Positions 32,231 through 43,615 of a stretch of DNA of 47,519 bases are shown one piece after another; position 1 is the stretch's first letter, and every line of letters begins with the position of its first letter. Location of the stretch: the NCBI GenBank assembly GCA_021790515.1, contig JAJYHV010000078.1, positions 1 through 47,519 on the forward strand, read 5' to 3'. Origin of the DNA: Pseudomonadota bacterium (GTDB taxonomy: Bacteria; Pseudomonadota; Gammaproteobacteria; Burkholderiales; Sulfuriferulaceae). Position numbers and translations under genes: made by a program. The notes beneath the pieces were generated by a model. The model was not told the DNA's origin, did no database searches, and saw nothing but the letters and a program-made list of their open reading frames with translations.

Positions 32231-33786
32231 TCGGATTTGATCTTATATACCCAAATGGTAAATGTGGTATTTTCGGTTTTTTCGAATCCCTTGATTTGCT
32301 GAATGATATTCTCGCTCAGCTTGTAATCTTTGGAAAGCAGCAAATTACCATCGCTACCGTTCAGGTTCCTTGACAATACCATGCCCGTTTGCAGTTGAAT
32401 GGAGAGCAAGCTGATTTCATGAACATCGGGGATGTTTTTTGCAGGTTTGATGACTTTTCCCAGGAAAGCGTCAACAACAGCCGGATCGTACCGGTTGCCA
32501 CGACCTTCCTGAATGTATTGCAGCGCTTCATTTTTGTTCAAACGCTTGCTGAGAATGGTTCCGTTTTGGACGGCATCGAACTCATTGGCAACAGCAAGTA
32601 TTCTGGCGCCAATCGGAATCATGAGCCCGGCCAGGTTGTCCGGGTAACCCAGGCCGTCAAAGCGTTCATGGTGGTGACGAAGGATCTTTGCTGGTTGATG
32701 TAATTGGTCGATAGCCAGCAGTGCCATTTCTCCTTTGACAGGATGCTTGACAACTTCGGATCGTTCTTCGGTGCTCAGAGTGGAAAAGGGTTTTTTCATC
32801 AAAACGTCAGAAAAGGCAAGTTTTCCAATGTCGTGTAACAATCCGGCCAGAAAGATGTCCTGAGTTTCGCTGTTTGACAAGCCGAGTCGTTGTGCCAATG
32901 TTCTGGCCAAATTGGCTACCCGGCGTGAATGCCCTGCCATTTGTCCTTCCCGCATTTCAAGCAGGTTGGCAAACACGTGAACGGTAGCAATGAAATTTTT
33001 GTGCAAATTGTCATTTGCCACTTCAAGAAACGCCATGGTCTGGTTGATTTCGTTGGTCATGGCACGAAGTTTGTCTTGCTCCGTCTGCAAGGTTCGATTG
33101 CTCGCTTCCAATGCGGCAACGAGGTCGATGCGTTCCAGTACTCGTTGAATACTGGGCAACAAATGTTCGATCAAAGAGAGATTGTCCCGATTGAAATCAG
33201 TTTTGTCCCGTTTGCCAAGCAGGAAAATCCCTCCGGTGAGACGCTGATTTACCTGCAAGGGAATCCCCATGGTAGTCTCATGCTCACCATTTTTGGCAGC
33301 GTAAGTGCTGATGGTTCTGGATGTGTTGATGTCGGTGACAATTCGCTGAAATGAAATGGATTGTTTTAGTTCTTTGATTTCTTCTTCGCTACATTGACAG
33401 ACTTGGATCTGGTTTGCCGAACCGATGGATTCTTTTGGCAGAAACAGTGCTTTTTCTGCTCCCACAACGGAAATGAGGTCGACAAGAAGGTTTTTGAAGA
33501 AGGTATTAAGGTCATCTGGCGAGTGAACTTGTTTGTCTGCCTTGTCCAGATTTTCCTGAATTTCTGCCAGCAGAACCATTCGCACGCTTGCTGTGGCGAG
33601 GCTATCGGAAACTTGATCGCTTGCGCGCAGTTTGTCATTGGTCTTTGCCAGCAATCGGTTGATGGCATTGATGACCAGGCTGCTATCCTCATCGCCTTGT
33701 GTCGGCAGGGGTATTATGCCCTGTTGAAAATCCTCCAGATTATCGAGTGTGGAGACAAGAAATTGACAAGTGTCGTGATTTTCCAT
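32227..33786 (-). CDS. GAF and HD-GYP domain protein, probable c-di-GMP phosphodiesterase
   Basis: The 519-residue cytoplasmic protein has a helical N-terminus, a GAF-like sensory region (about 90-215, ending in IFLLGKRDKTDFNRDNLSLIEHLL), a coiled linker (about 222-265) and an HD-GYP domain (about 265-450). The catalytic signature is complete: H286 in MAGHSRRV, H318-D319 in LLHDIGKLAF, HHH at 371-373 and the G380-Y-P signature in DGLGYPDNLAG. A C-terminal extension of about 70 residues is unassigned. The domain hydrolyses c-di-GMP to GMP or pGpG, which links it to PelD and Orn in this window. It may be cotranscribed with DUF3108-purN-ybiT (60-bp gap). The ATG lacks a clear ribosome binding site. 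Confidence 0.9.
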   Translation of the reverse strand: MENHDTCQFLVSTLDNLEDFQQGIIPLPTQGDEDSSLVINAINRLLAKTNDKLRASDQVSDSLATASVRMVLLAEIQENLDKADKQVHSPDDLNTFFKNLLVDLISVVGAEKALFLPKESIGSANQIQVCQCSEEEIKELKQSISFQRIVTDINTSRTISTYAAKNGEHETTMGIPLQVNQRLTGGIFLLGKRDKTDFNRDNLSLIEHLLPSIQRVLERIDLVAALEASNRTLQTEQDKLRAMTNEINQTMAFLEVANDNLHKNFIATVHVFANLLEMREGQMAGHSRRVANLARTLAQRLGLSNSETQDIFLAGLLHDIGKLAFSDVLMKKPFSTLSTEERSEVVKHPVKGEMALLAIDQLHQPAKILRHHHERFDGLGYPDNLAGLMIPIGARILAVANEFDAVQNGTILSKRLNKNEALQYIQEGRGNRYDPAVVDAFLGKVIKPAKNIPDVHEISLLSIQLQTGMVLSRNLNGSDGNLLLSKDYKLSENIIQQIKGFEKTENTTFTIWVYKIKSE

Positions 33787-33846
33787 TATTTAGCGGGGAA
33801 AAAGATCTGTTTGCGGGCCGAATATTTCAATTTTTCAACGAGTTTA

Positions 33847-34989
33847 TTATGGCGTTATTTTTTGCGGCGTGTCAAATGAAACACTGGTAGCGACTTGCAC
33901 GATCCAGCCTAACTGACCGTCGTGCAGGCGGATTTTGACGGGAAGGTAATGCCGGTTTTCATCGAGCCAGATGTCCATGCCGTCTTCGCCATCTTCGGGC
34001 GGACGGGTGATGTGCAGGGTTTGCAGCTTGCCCAGCGGGGTGGTGATGGTTTCTTCACCAACGTTGGTGGCATGATAGGGTTTGAACGCTTTGCCAGAAC
34101 TGACGGGCAATGTAATGGTGTTGGCAAACGGTGCGCGCAGGGCAAGTTCGAAGATGATGCTCAGGATGTCTTGTGCGCCATCAGGGACAGGTTCGGTGGT
34201 TGTGTTCCCATGTCGGGTGACTGTGGCAAGTTGTGTGGTGTGGTTGATATGGAGGTGCGTAGTGGTATTGGGGGAATCGCTGCCACGTTGAATTTCGAAG
34301 TCGTCTGGCAGCAGGTGCCCTTGGCTGATATGGCCGGTGCTGATTTGGGTTATCCGGCCAGACTGGAACAGAGCAAGGAGCCCGTCTGCTTGTACGATGC
34401 TGGCTAGCGTGTAACGACTGTCGTCCTGAATCCAGGCATAGCTGGCGTGGCCGATGTTCATACCGCCTTCGCCCAGATAAATATGGTATTGCAGCAGAAG
34501 GTTTTTAGGCAGACCGTGGATGTCGCCCGCTGGCGGAATCGATGATATGGGTAATTTGTCGGATTTTGCCGAACGTGTAGTACCAGGTATGGGAGAAATA
34601 ACTGGTGTTGGTGCGGGTACAACAGGCGTTGCTGTGGGGTTCAAGTTGACGGGCAGGCGTAGGGCGGAGCGTTTCGGTGTGAGAAGAGTGTGCCGGGCGG
34701 GGAGAGGTCTGTGTCGGATTGTTGTGGGCTGTCGTTTGGACAACTGTGCAGAGTGGGCAACCGTGAGGTGGTTTGCGGCTGGATGGGAAATATATGGGTT
34801 GGTGAGTCGTACTTGCAATGGTAAAGCAGGTAATGGCCAATGGGGAACTGGAATGCGCCAGCTTTTCAATAACATGAGGTGCAGCAGGATGGATAGCGTC
34901 AGTGCTGCCAGCACGATGCGCCAGCGCCGACGTGATTGGGTCGGTCGTCGAATGATGGATGGGGCGGGCGGGCGGCCAGCCGGGCGCAT
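33847..34989 (-). CDS. DUF3108 domain protein
   Basis: The 380-residue protein has a basic, Pro-rich cytoplasmic start, one membrane helix (about residues 27-40), a long Pro/Thr/Arg-rich linker (about 60-150) and a beta-rich DUF3108 domain (about 165-375) likely in the periplasm. The domain has YHIYLGEGGMNIGHASYAW, DFEIQRGS, GAQDILSIIFELAL and DIWLDENRHYLPVKIRL. The ATG at 34989 is chosen; it lies one base after the purN stop, so the two are coupled. The family is common beside purN in betaproteobacteria. Its function is unknown, with lipid or polymer binding in the envelope only a guess. Confidence 0.82.
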   Translation of the reverse strand: MRPAGRPPAPSIIRRPTQSRRRWRIVLAALTLSILLHLMLLKSWRIPVPHWPLPALPLQVRLTNPYISHPAANHLTVAHSAQLSKRQPTTIRHRPLPARHTLLTPKRSALRLPVNLNPTATPVVPAPTPVISPIPGTTRSAKSDKLPISSIPPAGDIHGLPKNLLLQYHIYLGEGGMNIGHASYAWIQDDSRYTLASIVQADGLLALFQSGRITQISTGHISQGHLLPDDFEIQRGSDSPNTTTHLHINHTTQLATVTRHGNTTTEPVPDGAQDILSIIFELALRAPFANTITLPVSSGKAFKPYHATNVGEETITTPLGKLQTLHITRPPEDGEDGMDIWLDENRHYLPVKIRLHDGQLGWIVQVATSVSFDTPQKITP

Positions 34990-34990
34990 G

Positions 34991-35623
34991 TCAGTCTTCC
35001 ATAAAAAACAACTTTTGTTGGGCAGCATCGATTCCGGTAACGCTGACAGTCTGGTTCGCGTTTACATGGAGTCGTTCCTCCAGGAACCAGTGTATGGCCT
35101 GTGGATAAATACGGTGTTCTGTACGCAGAACACGGGCGGCAAGGGTGTCCGGCGTGTCATCGGCGTGTACAGGTACGGCACCTTGCAGGATGACTGGGCC
35201 ACTATCGAGTTGCGGCGTGACAAAATGCGCTGTGCAACCATGGATTTTCATGCCGTCGGCCAGCGCACGCGCGTGGGTATTCAGCCCCGGGTAGTGCGGT
35301 AATAGTGAGGGATGAATATTGAGCAGGCGGTTCTGATAGTGCTGCACAAAATCGTCACTCAGAATGCGCATGTATCCGGCCAGCACCACGACATCGGGCT
35401 GCCAGCGGTCGATTTGAGCGGCGACCGCCTGGTCGAATGTGGCGCGGTGTTCGAAGTCACGCGGTGACAAGGTGGCGGTGGTAATGCCGCGCTGCTGCGC
35501 CAATGTCAGGCCGCCTGCATTGGCACGGTCGGAAAAAACACCCACCACGGGCAATCCGGCATCCAGCAGCGCGGACAGGTTGGAGCCACGGCCAGAGATC
35601 AATACGACGATGCGTTTGGTCAT
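34991..35623 (-). CDS. purN: Phosphoribosylglycinamide formyltransferase 1
   Basis: It transfers the formyl group from 10-formyl-tetrahydrofolate to GAR in purine synthesis. The 210-residue length is normal. The phosphate loop is [10 protein letters not shown] near the N-terminus, and the catalytic triad corresponds to N102, H104 ([16 protein letters not shown]) and D140 ([10 protein letters not shown]). The start ATG overlaps the ybiT stop as ATGA. It sits in an operon-like run ybiT-purN-DUF3108. Confidence 0.96.
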   Translation of the reverse strand: MTKRIVVLISGRGSNLSALLDAGLPVVGVFSDRANAGGLTLAQQRGITTATLSPRDFEHRATFDQAVAAQIDRWQPDVVVLAGYMRILSDDFVQHYQNRLLNIHPSLLPHYPGLNTHARALADGMKIHGCTAHFVTPQLDSGPVILQGAVPVHADDTPDTLAARVLRTEHRIYPQAIHWFLEERLHVNANQTVSVTGIDAAQQKLFFMED

Positions 35624-37218
35624 GCCGCCCCACGGCTGGTCAGGAATTCTTCATAATTGCCATTGAAGATTTCTACCTTGCCATTGCGGATTTCGATCAG
35701 GCGCGTGGCGAGCGATGATACAAACGAGCGATCGTGTGACACGAAAATCACGCTGCCTTTGTACAGTTCCAGTGCGGTGTTGATGGATTCGATGGATTCC
35801 ATGTCCAGGTGGTTGGTGGGTTCGTCGAGTACCAGCACATTGGGGCGTTGCAGGATCAATTTGCCGAACAGCATGCGACCTTGTTCGCCACCGGAAAGCA
35901 CACGTACGGATTTTTTGACGTCGTCGCCCGAAAATAGCAGCTTGCCCAGCACGCCTCGAATGACTTGATCGTCATCGTTGGCTTGCGCCCATTGTTGCAA
36001 CCAGTCGAACAGATTGAGGTCGGAATCGAATTCTTCGGCGTGATTTTGCTCGAAATACGCGATATTGGCGTTTTCCGCCCATTTGATGCTGCCACCCAGC
36101 GCAGGGTGCCGTTCCAGCAAGGTGTTGAGCAAGGTGGTTTTACCGACGCCATTTTCGCCAATGACCGCCAGCCGTTCACCAGCTTCGAGCATGAAATTGA
36201 ACTTGTCGCACAGTGGGGTGGCATCATAACCAATCGACAGGCTTTGCACGGTGACCACAGCGCGGTGCAAGGATTTATCCTGCTCAAAACGGATGTAGGG
36301 ATATTGACGGGACGACGGTGTCAGGACAGTCATGTCCTGTTTGAGTTTGTCAATCTGTTTCAGGCGAGAAGTAGCCTGCCGCGCTTTGGATGCATTGGCG
36401 GAAAAACGGGACACGAAGGTTTGCAGTTCGGCGATTTTTTCTTTGGCACGCGAATTGGCCGCTTGCATGCCTTCGCGTTGTTGTTGTGACGCCATCATGT
36501 ATTCGTCGTAATTGCCGGGAAAAATCTGGATTTTGCCGTAATCCAGATCCGCCATGTGGGTGCAGATAGAATTCAGAAAGTGTCGGTCATGCGAAATGAT
36601 GATCATGGTGCATTGCCGTTCATCCAGAATATGCTCGAGCCAGCGGATGGCGTTGATGTCAAGGTTGTTGGTCGGTTCGTCCAGCAGCATGATGTCGGGG
36701 TTGCCAAACAGCACCTGCGTGAGCAATACGCGCAACTTCCATCCGGGCGCCACTGCTTGCATGGGGCCATTGTGTAAAGATTCGGCAATGCCGACACCCA
36801 GCAGCAGTTCTCCTGCACGTGCTTCTGCCGAATAGCCGTCCAGTTCGGCAAACTTGCCTTCCAGTTCGGCGGCATGCATGTAATCATCTTCACTGGCATC
36901 CGGGTTGGCGTAGATGCTGTCGCGTTCGTGCTTGACCGCCCATAATTCCGCATCACCCTGCATGACCACATCCAGCACGGTTTGATCTTCATAAGCGAAT
37001 TGGTCTTGTCGCAGCCAGCCCAACTTGTCGCCGGTGTCCAGCATGACCTGTCCACTGGTCGGAGCGAGTTGTCCAGCCAGGATTTTCATGAAAGTGGATT
37101 TGCCGCAACCATTGGCGCCAATCAGGCCATAGCGATTGCCATCGCCAAATTTGACCGAGACGTTTTCAAATAAAGGCTTTGCGCCGAACTGGATGGTAAT
37201 ACCCTGTGTTGCAATCAC
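35620..37218 (-). CDS. ybiT: ABC-F family ATPase, YbiT type
   Basis: This 532-residue soluble protein has two ABC domains and no membrane segments. Domain 1 has Walker A GANGCGKS, the signature region and [11 protein letters not shown]; domain 2 has [17 protein letters not shown] and [17 protein letters not shown]. The linker (about 240-305, [20 protein letters not shown]) is the P-site tRNA-interaction motif, and the arm insert [18 protein letters not shown] is YbiT-like. ABC-F proteins act on the ribosomal E site to relieve stalling. The start codon is GTG (37216-37218) and no strong ribosome binding site is visible. It heads the purN/DUF3108 run. Confidence 0.93.
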   Translation of the reverse strand: MIATQGITIQFGAKPLFENVSVKFGDGNRYGLIGANGCGKSTFMKILAGQLAPTSGQVMLDTGDKLGWLRQDQFAYEDQTVLDVVMQGDAELWAVKHERDSIYANPDASEDDYMHAAELEGKFAELDGYSAEARAGELLLGVGIAESLHNGPMQAVAPGWKLRVLLTQVLFGNPDIMLLDEPTNNLDINAIRWLEHILDERQCTMIIISHDRHFLNSICTHMADLDYGKIQIFPGNYDEYMMASQQQREGMQAANSRAKEKIAELQTFVSRFSANASKARQATSRLKQIDKLKQDMTVLTPSSRQYPYIRFEQDKSLHRAVVTVQSLSIGYDATPLCDKFNFMLEAGERLAVIGENGVGKTTLLNTLLERHPALGGSIKWAENANIAYFEQNHAEEFDSDLNLFDWLQQWAQANDDDQVIRGVLGKLLFSGDDVKKSVRVLSGGEQGRMLFGKLILQRPNVLVLDEPTNHLDMESIESINTALELYKGSVIFVSHDRSFVSSLATRLIEIRNGKVEIFNGNYEEFLTSRGAA

Positions 37219-37375
37219 AATAAAATCCGAATCGTGGAAGAAAAGCGTATTTTACAACGAAGCCATGAAGTGCGCGAACAATCCGTATGTTTTCTGAATT
37301 GAAAATGAATCGTGTGATGTGTTACGTCTGCCGACAGCACATGTGAGGGGCATGCGTAAAAGTGGAAGAATAAAC

Positions 37376-37404
37376 TTTTGAAATTTATTTTTTAGGGATA
37401 TAAT
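37376..37404 (+). promoter_or_regulatory. Predicted promoter of the cytochrome c gene
   Basis: A perfect -10 box TATAAT (37399-37404) is preceded by AGGGA. Upstream, TTTTGA (37376) gives a 17-bp spacer and TTGAAA (37378) gives 15 bp. The region is strongly AT-rich compared with its surroundings. It drives the gene starting at 37456, leaving a leader of about 45 nt. Confidence 0.5.
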
Positions 37405-37455
37405 CCGCAAATTAACTTGAATTTTAACTTTAACCATAGTCAAGGGGATGCAGCA

Positions 37456-37992
37456 ATGAGCGATGGTCATACCAAAATGAGCAAAACGACGCCGATGCAG
37501 TTTGTCATGGCGCTGCTGGGTAGTTTGTTTGCCCCGCTGTTTGCGATTATTCTGATAGTCATCATGGTGGTCAAGATTCAAATGGGGCATGCCACGGGCG
37601 CGCCACAAAATATGGATGCGAAAGAAGTCGAGGCTCGCATCAAGCCGGTGGGTGAGTTGGTAGCGGCTGATCCGAACGCCGTGCATGTGGATATGCAAGG
37701 TGATCAGGTTTTCAACGCCGTTTGTACTGCTTGCCATACGCCAGGCGCATTGGGTGCACCAAAATTTGGTAATAGCAGTGAATGGGGTCCTCGCATCAAA
37801 CAAGGTTACCCGACACTGATCAGCCATGCGCTCCATGGTATTCGCATGATGCCGGCCCGCGGTGGTAATGCCGACCTCAGCGATCTGGAAGTGGCGCGTG
37901 CGGTGGCTTACATGGCCGATCACGGTGGTGCGAATTTTACTCCGCCTGCCACTTCTGCCGATGTGGATAAGCTGGTTGCCAGCGTGAAATAA
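37456..37992 (+). CDS. Membrane-anchored cytochrome c (c5-like)
   Basis: The 178-residue protein has a short cytoplasmic start, an uncleaved membrane anchor (about residues 15-40), an acidic/Ala linker, and a class I cytochrome domain (about 80-165). The haem motif is C90-TAC-H94, and the sixth ligand is a Met in GIRMMPARGG (M131 or M132). The arrangement FNAVCTACHTPGALGAPKFG matches the cytochrome c5 family. AGGGG precedes the ATG at the right distance, and an in-frame upstream start at 37417 is rejected because of this. It is monocistronic, with its own promoter and a strong terminator at 38048. It probably feeds electrons to a terminal oxidase or another acceptor in the membrane. Confidence 0.92.
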   Translation: MSDGHTKMSKTTPMQFVMALLGSLFAPLFAIILIVIMVVKIQMGHATGAPQNMDAKEVEARIKPVGELVAADPNAVHVDMQGDQVFNAVCTACHTPGALGAPKFGNSSEWGPRIKQGYPTLISHALHGIRMMPARGGNADLSDLEVARAVAYMADHGGANFTPPATSADVDKLVASVK

Positions 37993-38047
37993 ACCGTCGT
38001 GAAATAAACCGTGGAGTAAATACTTTTAAATTACAGTTAACCAAAAT

Positions 38048-38078
38048 GGGACGCGCATGGCGCGTCTCATTTTTTTTT
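38048..38078 (+). terminator. Intrinsic terminator after cytochrome c gene
   Basis: A 9-bp stem (GGGACGCGC / GCGCGTCTC, one G:U pair) with a 3-base loop is followed by a run of nine T. It lies 56 bp after the cytochrome stop and 5 bp before the convergent merA stop. It may also slow transcription from the mer side, where the stem is followed by CCCATTTTGG. Confidence 0.85.
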
Positions 38079-38082
38079 GCCC

Positions 38083-40007
<1,925 letters not shown>

Positions 40008-40019
40008 GGCGAAATTCCT

Positions 40020-40370
40020 TTAATAGAACAGTGGGGCGATGTAGGGAAAGAGCATGGCGAGCGCGATGAGCACGGTCATGATCCAAAACAGTACTTTATA
40101 GGTGCGGTTGGTCTGCGGCATGGCGCACAGGGATCCTGGCGCGCATGCGACCGGGGCGCGGTAGATTTTTTTCCAGGCGAAGAACAGAGCAATGATGGCG
40201 GCTCCGAGAAAATAGGGCCGGAATGGCTCCAATATGGCGAGATTACCTACCCAAGCGCCACCGATGCCGAGCATGACCAGCACCAGGGGACCGACACAAC
40301 ACAGAGAGGCGGCGATAGCGGCGATGATGCCGCCGATGAGCGGCAAGCGCGCGGTTTTCTCTTGCGACAT
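40020..40370 (-). CDS. merT: Mercuric ion transporter MerT
   Basis: The 116-residue inner-membrane protein has three helices (about 11-33, 48-66 and 92-112). C24 and C25 in the first helix (ASLCCVGPLVL) and the cytoplasmic pair C76 and C82 (ACAPGSLC) relay Hg(II) from MerP to MerA. The start at ATG 40370 is set by AGGAGAAATC just upstream. The frame remains open further upstream, but that part is the operator and merR sequence. It is first gene of the mer operon and lies directly after the mer promoter. Confidence 0.96.
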   Translation of the reverse strand: MSQEKTARLPLIGGIIAAIAASLCCVGPLVLVMLGIGGAWVGNLAILEPFRPYFLGAAIIALFFAWKKIYRAPVACAPGSLCAMPQTNRTYKVLFWIMTVLIALAMLFPYIAPLFY

Positions 40371-40404
40371 GATTTCTCCTTTCGAGTCTGGAATAAGTAG
40401 CGTA

Positions 40405-40435
40405 AGCTTACTTCCGTAGTTATGTACGGAGTCAA
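40405..40435 (-). promoter_or_regulatory. merT: mer promoter and MerR operator
   Basis: On the minus strand TTGACT (40435-40430) and TAAGCT (40410-40405) are separated by 19 bp, the over-long spacer typical of MerR-activated promoters. Inside the spacer lies the dyad CCGTACATAACTACGG (40429-40414), which MerR untwists on binding Hg(II). The merR start codon is only 6 bp from the -35 box, so MerR also represses its own divergent transcription. Confidence 0.93.
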
Positions 40436-40440
40436 GCGAT

Positions 40441-40866
40441 ATGCAACATATTTTTGAGAATTTGACCATTGGCGGCTTTGCCAAGGCGGCCGGAGTGAAT
40501 GTGGAAACCATCCGGTTTTACCAGCGCAAGGGTTTGCTGTCCGAACCGGATAGACCTTACGGCAGTATCCGTCGCTATGGCGAGATGGATGTGCGTCGGG
40601 TGCGATTTGTGAAGTCGGCTCAGCGACTGGGCTTTAGTTTGGATGAAATCATCGAATTGCTCAAATTGGAGGATGGCACCCACTGTGACGAAGCCAGTCA
40701 TCTGGCCGAACACAAGCTCCAAAGCGTGCGGGAAAAGATGGCAGAACTGGCGCGCATGGAAGCCGTGTTGTCCGGAATGGTGTGTGCCTGCCATGCACGG
40801 ACAGGAAGCGTTTCCTGTCCGTTGATTGCGTCCCTTCAAGACGTTGAATTGTCGAGCAGAATATGA
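40441..40866 (+). CDS. merR: Mercury-responsive MerR regulator
   Basis: The 141-residue protein has an N-terminal winged helix-turn-helix ([20 protein letters not shown]), a dimer helix and a short metal loop. The three Hg(II)-binding cysteines fall at the canonical numbers C82 (GTHCDEAS), C117 (CACHARTG) and C126 (SVSCPLI), which separates it from CueR or ZntR. It is divergent from merTPA over the shared operator. Its last 31 bp overlap the end of the convergent alr gene, so its extreme C-terminus (DVELSSRI) may not be original. Confidence 0.96.
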   Translation: MQHIFENLTIGGFAKAAGVNVETIRFYQRKGLLSEPDRPYGSIRRYGEMDVRRVRFVKSAQRLGFSLDEIIELLKLEDGTHCDEASHLAEHKLQSVREKMAELARMEAVLSGMVCACHARTGSVSCPLIASLQDVELSSRI

Positions 40867-41912
40867 CTTGGTCGTGGTGCGCGTGCGCACAGCAATTCGT
40901 AGCCGATGGTCCCGGCTGACCGCGCCACTTCGTCCACGGACAGATCATCGCCCCATAAGGTGACCGGGCTGCCAACAGTAGCGTGCGGCAAAAAATCCAG
41001 ATTGACGCACAGCATATCCATGGAAACGCGACCCAGCGTATGCGTGCGCTGGTTTTCTACCAGCACCGGCGTGCCGTTGGGCGCATGGCGCGGGTAGCCG
41101 TCGGCGTAGCCACAGGCGACGATACCGACGCGGGTGGGCTGTTTGGCTGTCCACAGATTGCCGTAACCCACGGCTTCGCCAGCAGCCAGTTGTTGAATGG
41201 CAATGATGCGGCTGGTAACACGCATGACCGGCCGCAAGTCGAGTGTTGCTGCACTGACATCCGCAAATGGAGAGGCGCCATACAGTGCGATACCGGGACG
41301 TATCCAGTCGCGGTGCGTGGTCGGGTGGCGAAAAATGGCGGCGGAATTGGCCAGACTGACCGGGTAGGCGTGGCGAGAAAAATGTTGATCAATCCAGTGA
41401 ACCGTTTCTTCCATGCCGCTGTGCAGATCGGCATTGGCAAAGTGGCTGATTTGTGTGATATCGGACAACTGGGGATGCGCACGCAGCGTGGCGATGGCGC
41501 GATGATACGCATCCGGCTGAAACCCAAGGCGATTCATGCCACTGTTGAGTTTGACAAATAACGGGACGCGAACCGGTTGCAGGCACAGCCAGTCAATTTG
41601 TTGTTGATGATGAATCACCATCCCTATTTGCCGCGCGGCGCATTCTTCCAGTTCTTGTGGTTCGAATACGCCTTCGAGCAATAAAACCGGTTTGTTCCAG
41701 CCCAATTGGCGGCATTGCAAAGCTTCGTCCAGACTGGCGACGGCGAGCGCATCGGCGGCATCCAGCGCAGAAAAAACAGCAGGAACATGGTGGCCGTAGG
41801 CGTTGGCTTTCACGACAGCCATCAGTTTGCTGGTCGGCGCCTGATTGTGAATGACAGCGAGGTTATGGCGTAGCGCGTCGATGTCGAGGTGGGTTTGAAT
41901 GGGGCGCGTCAT
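40836..41912 (-). CDS. alr: Alanine racemase
   Basis: This PLP enzyme interconverts L- and D-alanine for peptidoglycan. The 358-residue protein has the PLP lysine K35 in [12 protein letters not shown], and the second-site Tyr region is [10 protein letters not shown]. The C-terminal domain has the family [13 protein letters not shown] and [11 protein letters not shown]. The start ATG at 41912 ([16 protein letters not shown]) is the normal family N-terminus; a longer open frame to 42119 lies inside dnaB. It starts 7 bp after the dnaB stop, the common dnaB-alr pairing. Its 3' end overlaps merR, marking the right edge of the mer insertion. Confidence 0.95.
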   Translation of the reverse strand: MTRPIQTHLDIDALRHNLAVIHNQAPTSKLMAVVKANAYGHHVPAVFSALDAADALAVASLDEALQCRQLGWNKPVLLLEGVFEPQELEECAARQIGMVIHHQQQIDWLCLQPVRVPLFVKLNSGMNRLGFQPDAYHRAIATLRAHPQLSDITQISHFANADLHSGMEETVHWIDQHFSRHAYPVSLANSAAIFRHPTTHRDWIRPGIALYGASPFADVSAATLDLRPVMRVTSRIIAIQQLAAGEAVGYGNLWTAKQPTRVGIVACGYADGYPRHAPNGTPVLVENQRTHTLGRVSMDMLCVNLDFLPHATVGSPVTLWGDDLSVDEVARSAGTIGYELLCARAPRPSHILLDNSTS

Positions 41913-41919
41913 GACCGGC

Positions 41920-43296
41920 TCAGTACTGTCCACCGCTGTAATTTTCAAAACGGGTATGCTCGGCCAGGAAGGTAAGTCGTGTGCTGCCAATCGGGCCATT
42001 ACGCTGTTTGCCGATAATGATTTCCGCAGTGCCTTTGTCCGGTGAGTCAGCGTTGTAGACTTCATCCCGATAGATAAACAGGATGACATCAGCATCTTGC
42101 TCGATAGCGCCTGATTCACGTAAATCGGACATCACCGGGCGTTTGTTGGGACGTTGCTCCAGCGAGCGGTTGAGCTGCGACAACGCAATGATGGGGACCT
42201 GAAGTTCTTTGGCCAACGCCTTGAGCGAGCGGGATATTTCTGAAATTTCCGTGGCGCGGTTTTCGCCGGAAGTGACGCTGGACATTAATTGCAGATAGTC
42301 GATGATGATAAGTCCCAGTTTGCCACATTGCCGGTGTAGACGACGGGATCGTGCGCGCAGTTCCAGTGCATTCAGTGCGGGAGTTTCGTCGATGAATATT
42401 GGCGCATCATTCAGTTTTCCCAGTGCATACGTCAGCCGTGGCCAGTCATCTTCCAGCAGGCGACCACTACGCAGGCGTTGCTGATCAAGGCGACCGACCG
42501 ACCCCAGCATCCGCATGACCAGTTGTGACCCGCCCATTTCCATGGAGAATACCGCCACCGGCAAGCCGCTGTCGATGGCAACGTGCTCACCGATGTTGAG
42601 CGAGAATGCCGTTTTTCCCATTGAAGGGCGGCCGGCGACGATAATCAGGTCGCCTGGTTGCAGACCGGCTGTTTTCTGGTCCAGATCGGTATAGCCGGTT
42701 GGAATGCCCGTGACATCGCTCTGGTTTTCACGGTTAAACAGCTCGTCGATGCGTTCGACCACACTGCTCAACAAACTTTGCAGATTCATGAAGCCGCGTT
42801 GCGCGCGTGCACCAGCTTCAGCAATGTCGAACACTTTTTTTTCCGCTTGATCGAGGAGTTCGGCAGCAGTTTTTCCCCCGGGTTGGTAGGCGGACTCGGC
42901 AATATCGCTGCCGATTTCAATCAATTTGCGCAGAATGGCGCGTTCGCGCACGATTTCGGTATAGCGGCGAATGTTGGCGGCAGAAGGTGTGTTTTGCGCC
43001 AGCGCAACCAGATAGGGCAGTCCGCCGACATTGTCCAGTTCTCCCATGGCTTGCAGTCGTTCGCCTGCGGTAATGATGTCGGCAGGTTTTCCTTGTTCAA
43101 TCAGTTGGCTGATGACCTGATAAATAAGACGGTGGTCGTGGCGATAAAAGTCCTCCGGTCGGATGAGGTCGGCAATTTTGTCCCAGGCGCTGTTTTCCAG
43201 CAGCAAGCCACCCAATACGGATTGCTCTGCCTCGACAGAGTGGGGTGGCAATTTCATGTTGGCTAGTTGCGGATCGGTGGATGGAATGGCGTTCAT
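41920..43296 (-). CDS. dnaB: Replicative DNA helicase DnaB
   Basis: The 458-residue hexameric helicase has an N-terminal DnaG-interacting domain (PHSVEAEQSVLGGLLLEN onward) and a RecA-like C-terminal domain. Walker A is GRPSMGKT, Walker B is LIIIDYLQLM, and the DNA-binding/hydrolysis loop is SQLNRSLEQRPNKRPVMSDL. No intein is present. The ATG at 43296 is chosen for the family start; an upstream frame to 43317 adds seven residues with no ribosome binding site. It is cotranscribed with alr. Confidence 0.96.
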   Translation of the reverse strand: MNAIPSTDPQLANMKLPPHSVEAEQSVLGGLLLENSAWDKIADLIRPEDFYRHDHRLIYQVISQLIEQGKPADIITAGERLQAMGELDNVGGLPYLVALAQNTPSAANIRRYTEIVRERAILRKLIEIGSDIAESAYQPGGKTAAELLDQAEKKVFDIAEAGARAQRGFMNLQSLLSSVVERIDELFNRENQSDVTGIPTGYTDLDQKTAGLQPGDLIIVAGRPSMGKTAFSLNIGEHVAIDSGLPVAVFSMEMGGSQLVMRMLGSVGRLDQQRLRSGRLLEDDWPRLTYALGKLNDAPIFIDETPALNALELRARSRRLHRQCGKLGLIIIDYLQLMSSVTSGENRATEISEISRSLKALAKELQVPIIALSQLNRSLEQRPNKRPVMSDLRESGAIEQDADVILFIYRDEVYNADSPDKGTAEIIIGKQRNGPIGSTRLTFLAEHTRFENYSGGQY

Positions 43297-43374
43297 GATG
43301 TAGGGGAAACGTTGCAATCAGTCGTTTATCATAGCATCATTTGCCCCTGTTTTTGGATGACTTTGGGGAGGTGT

Positions 43375-43601
43375 ATGCAGGAAATCGATGCGCAAGAATT
43401 TATTGCGGCGGGCACCGCTCGTGCGAGACGTGCGAACGAATCAAGGACATCGCGCCCGAGGACGTGTACAGTCTGCGTGAAAGTTATCCGGGGTTGGTGA
43501 AGATGTTGCCGCCGGTCGCGTTGGCTGCATCAACAGGTGTATCTTCTGATGCATCATCTGCTGTACCATTGACAGATATTTGTGCTTCTGACCAGAGCTG
43601 A
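43375..43601 (+). pseudogene. Probable frameshifted small CxxC protein gene
   Basis: A good Shine-Dalgarno (GGGGAGG) precedes ATG 43375, whose frame reads MQEIDAQEFIAAG and then turns into an Arg-rich run ending at 43500. In the next frame, from the same point (about 43412), a natural-looking sequence continues: GHRSCETCERIKDIAPEDVY, SLRESYPGLVKMLPPV and a Ser/Ala tail to the TGA at 43601. Joining the two frames gives a coherent protein of about 75 residues with a CxxC motif. A one-base change or sequencing error in GCGGCGGGCACCG would explain it. Rubredoxin genes often sit at this place before yqgE, but this is not a rubredoxin sequence. Confidence 0.45.
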
Positions 43602-43615
43602 TTACAATTCATACC

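Noticed and set aside
43375..43601. Rubredoxin gene, often found before yqgE
   Set aside because: Neither frame has the paired CxxC motifs and aromatic core of rubredoxin.
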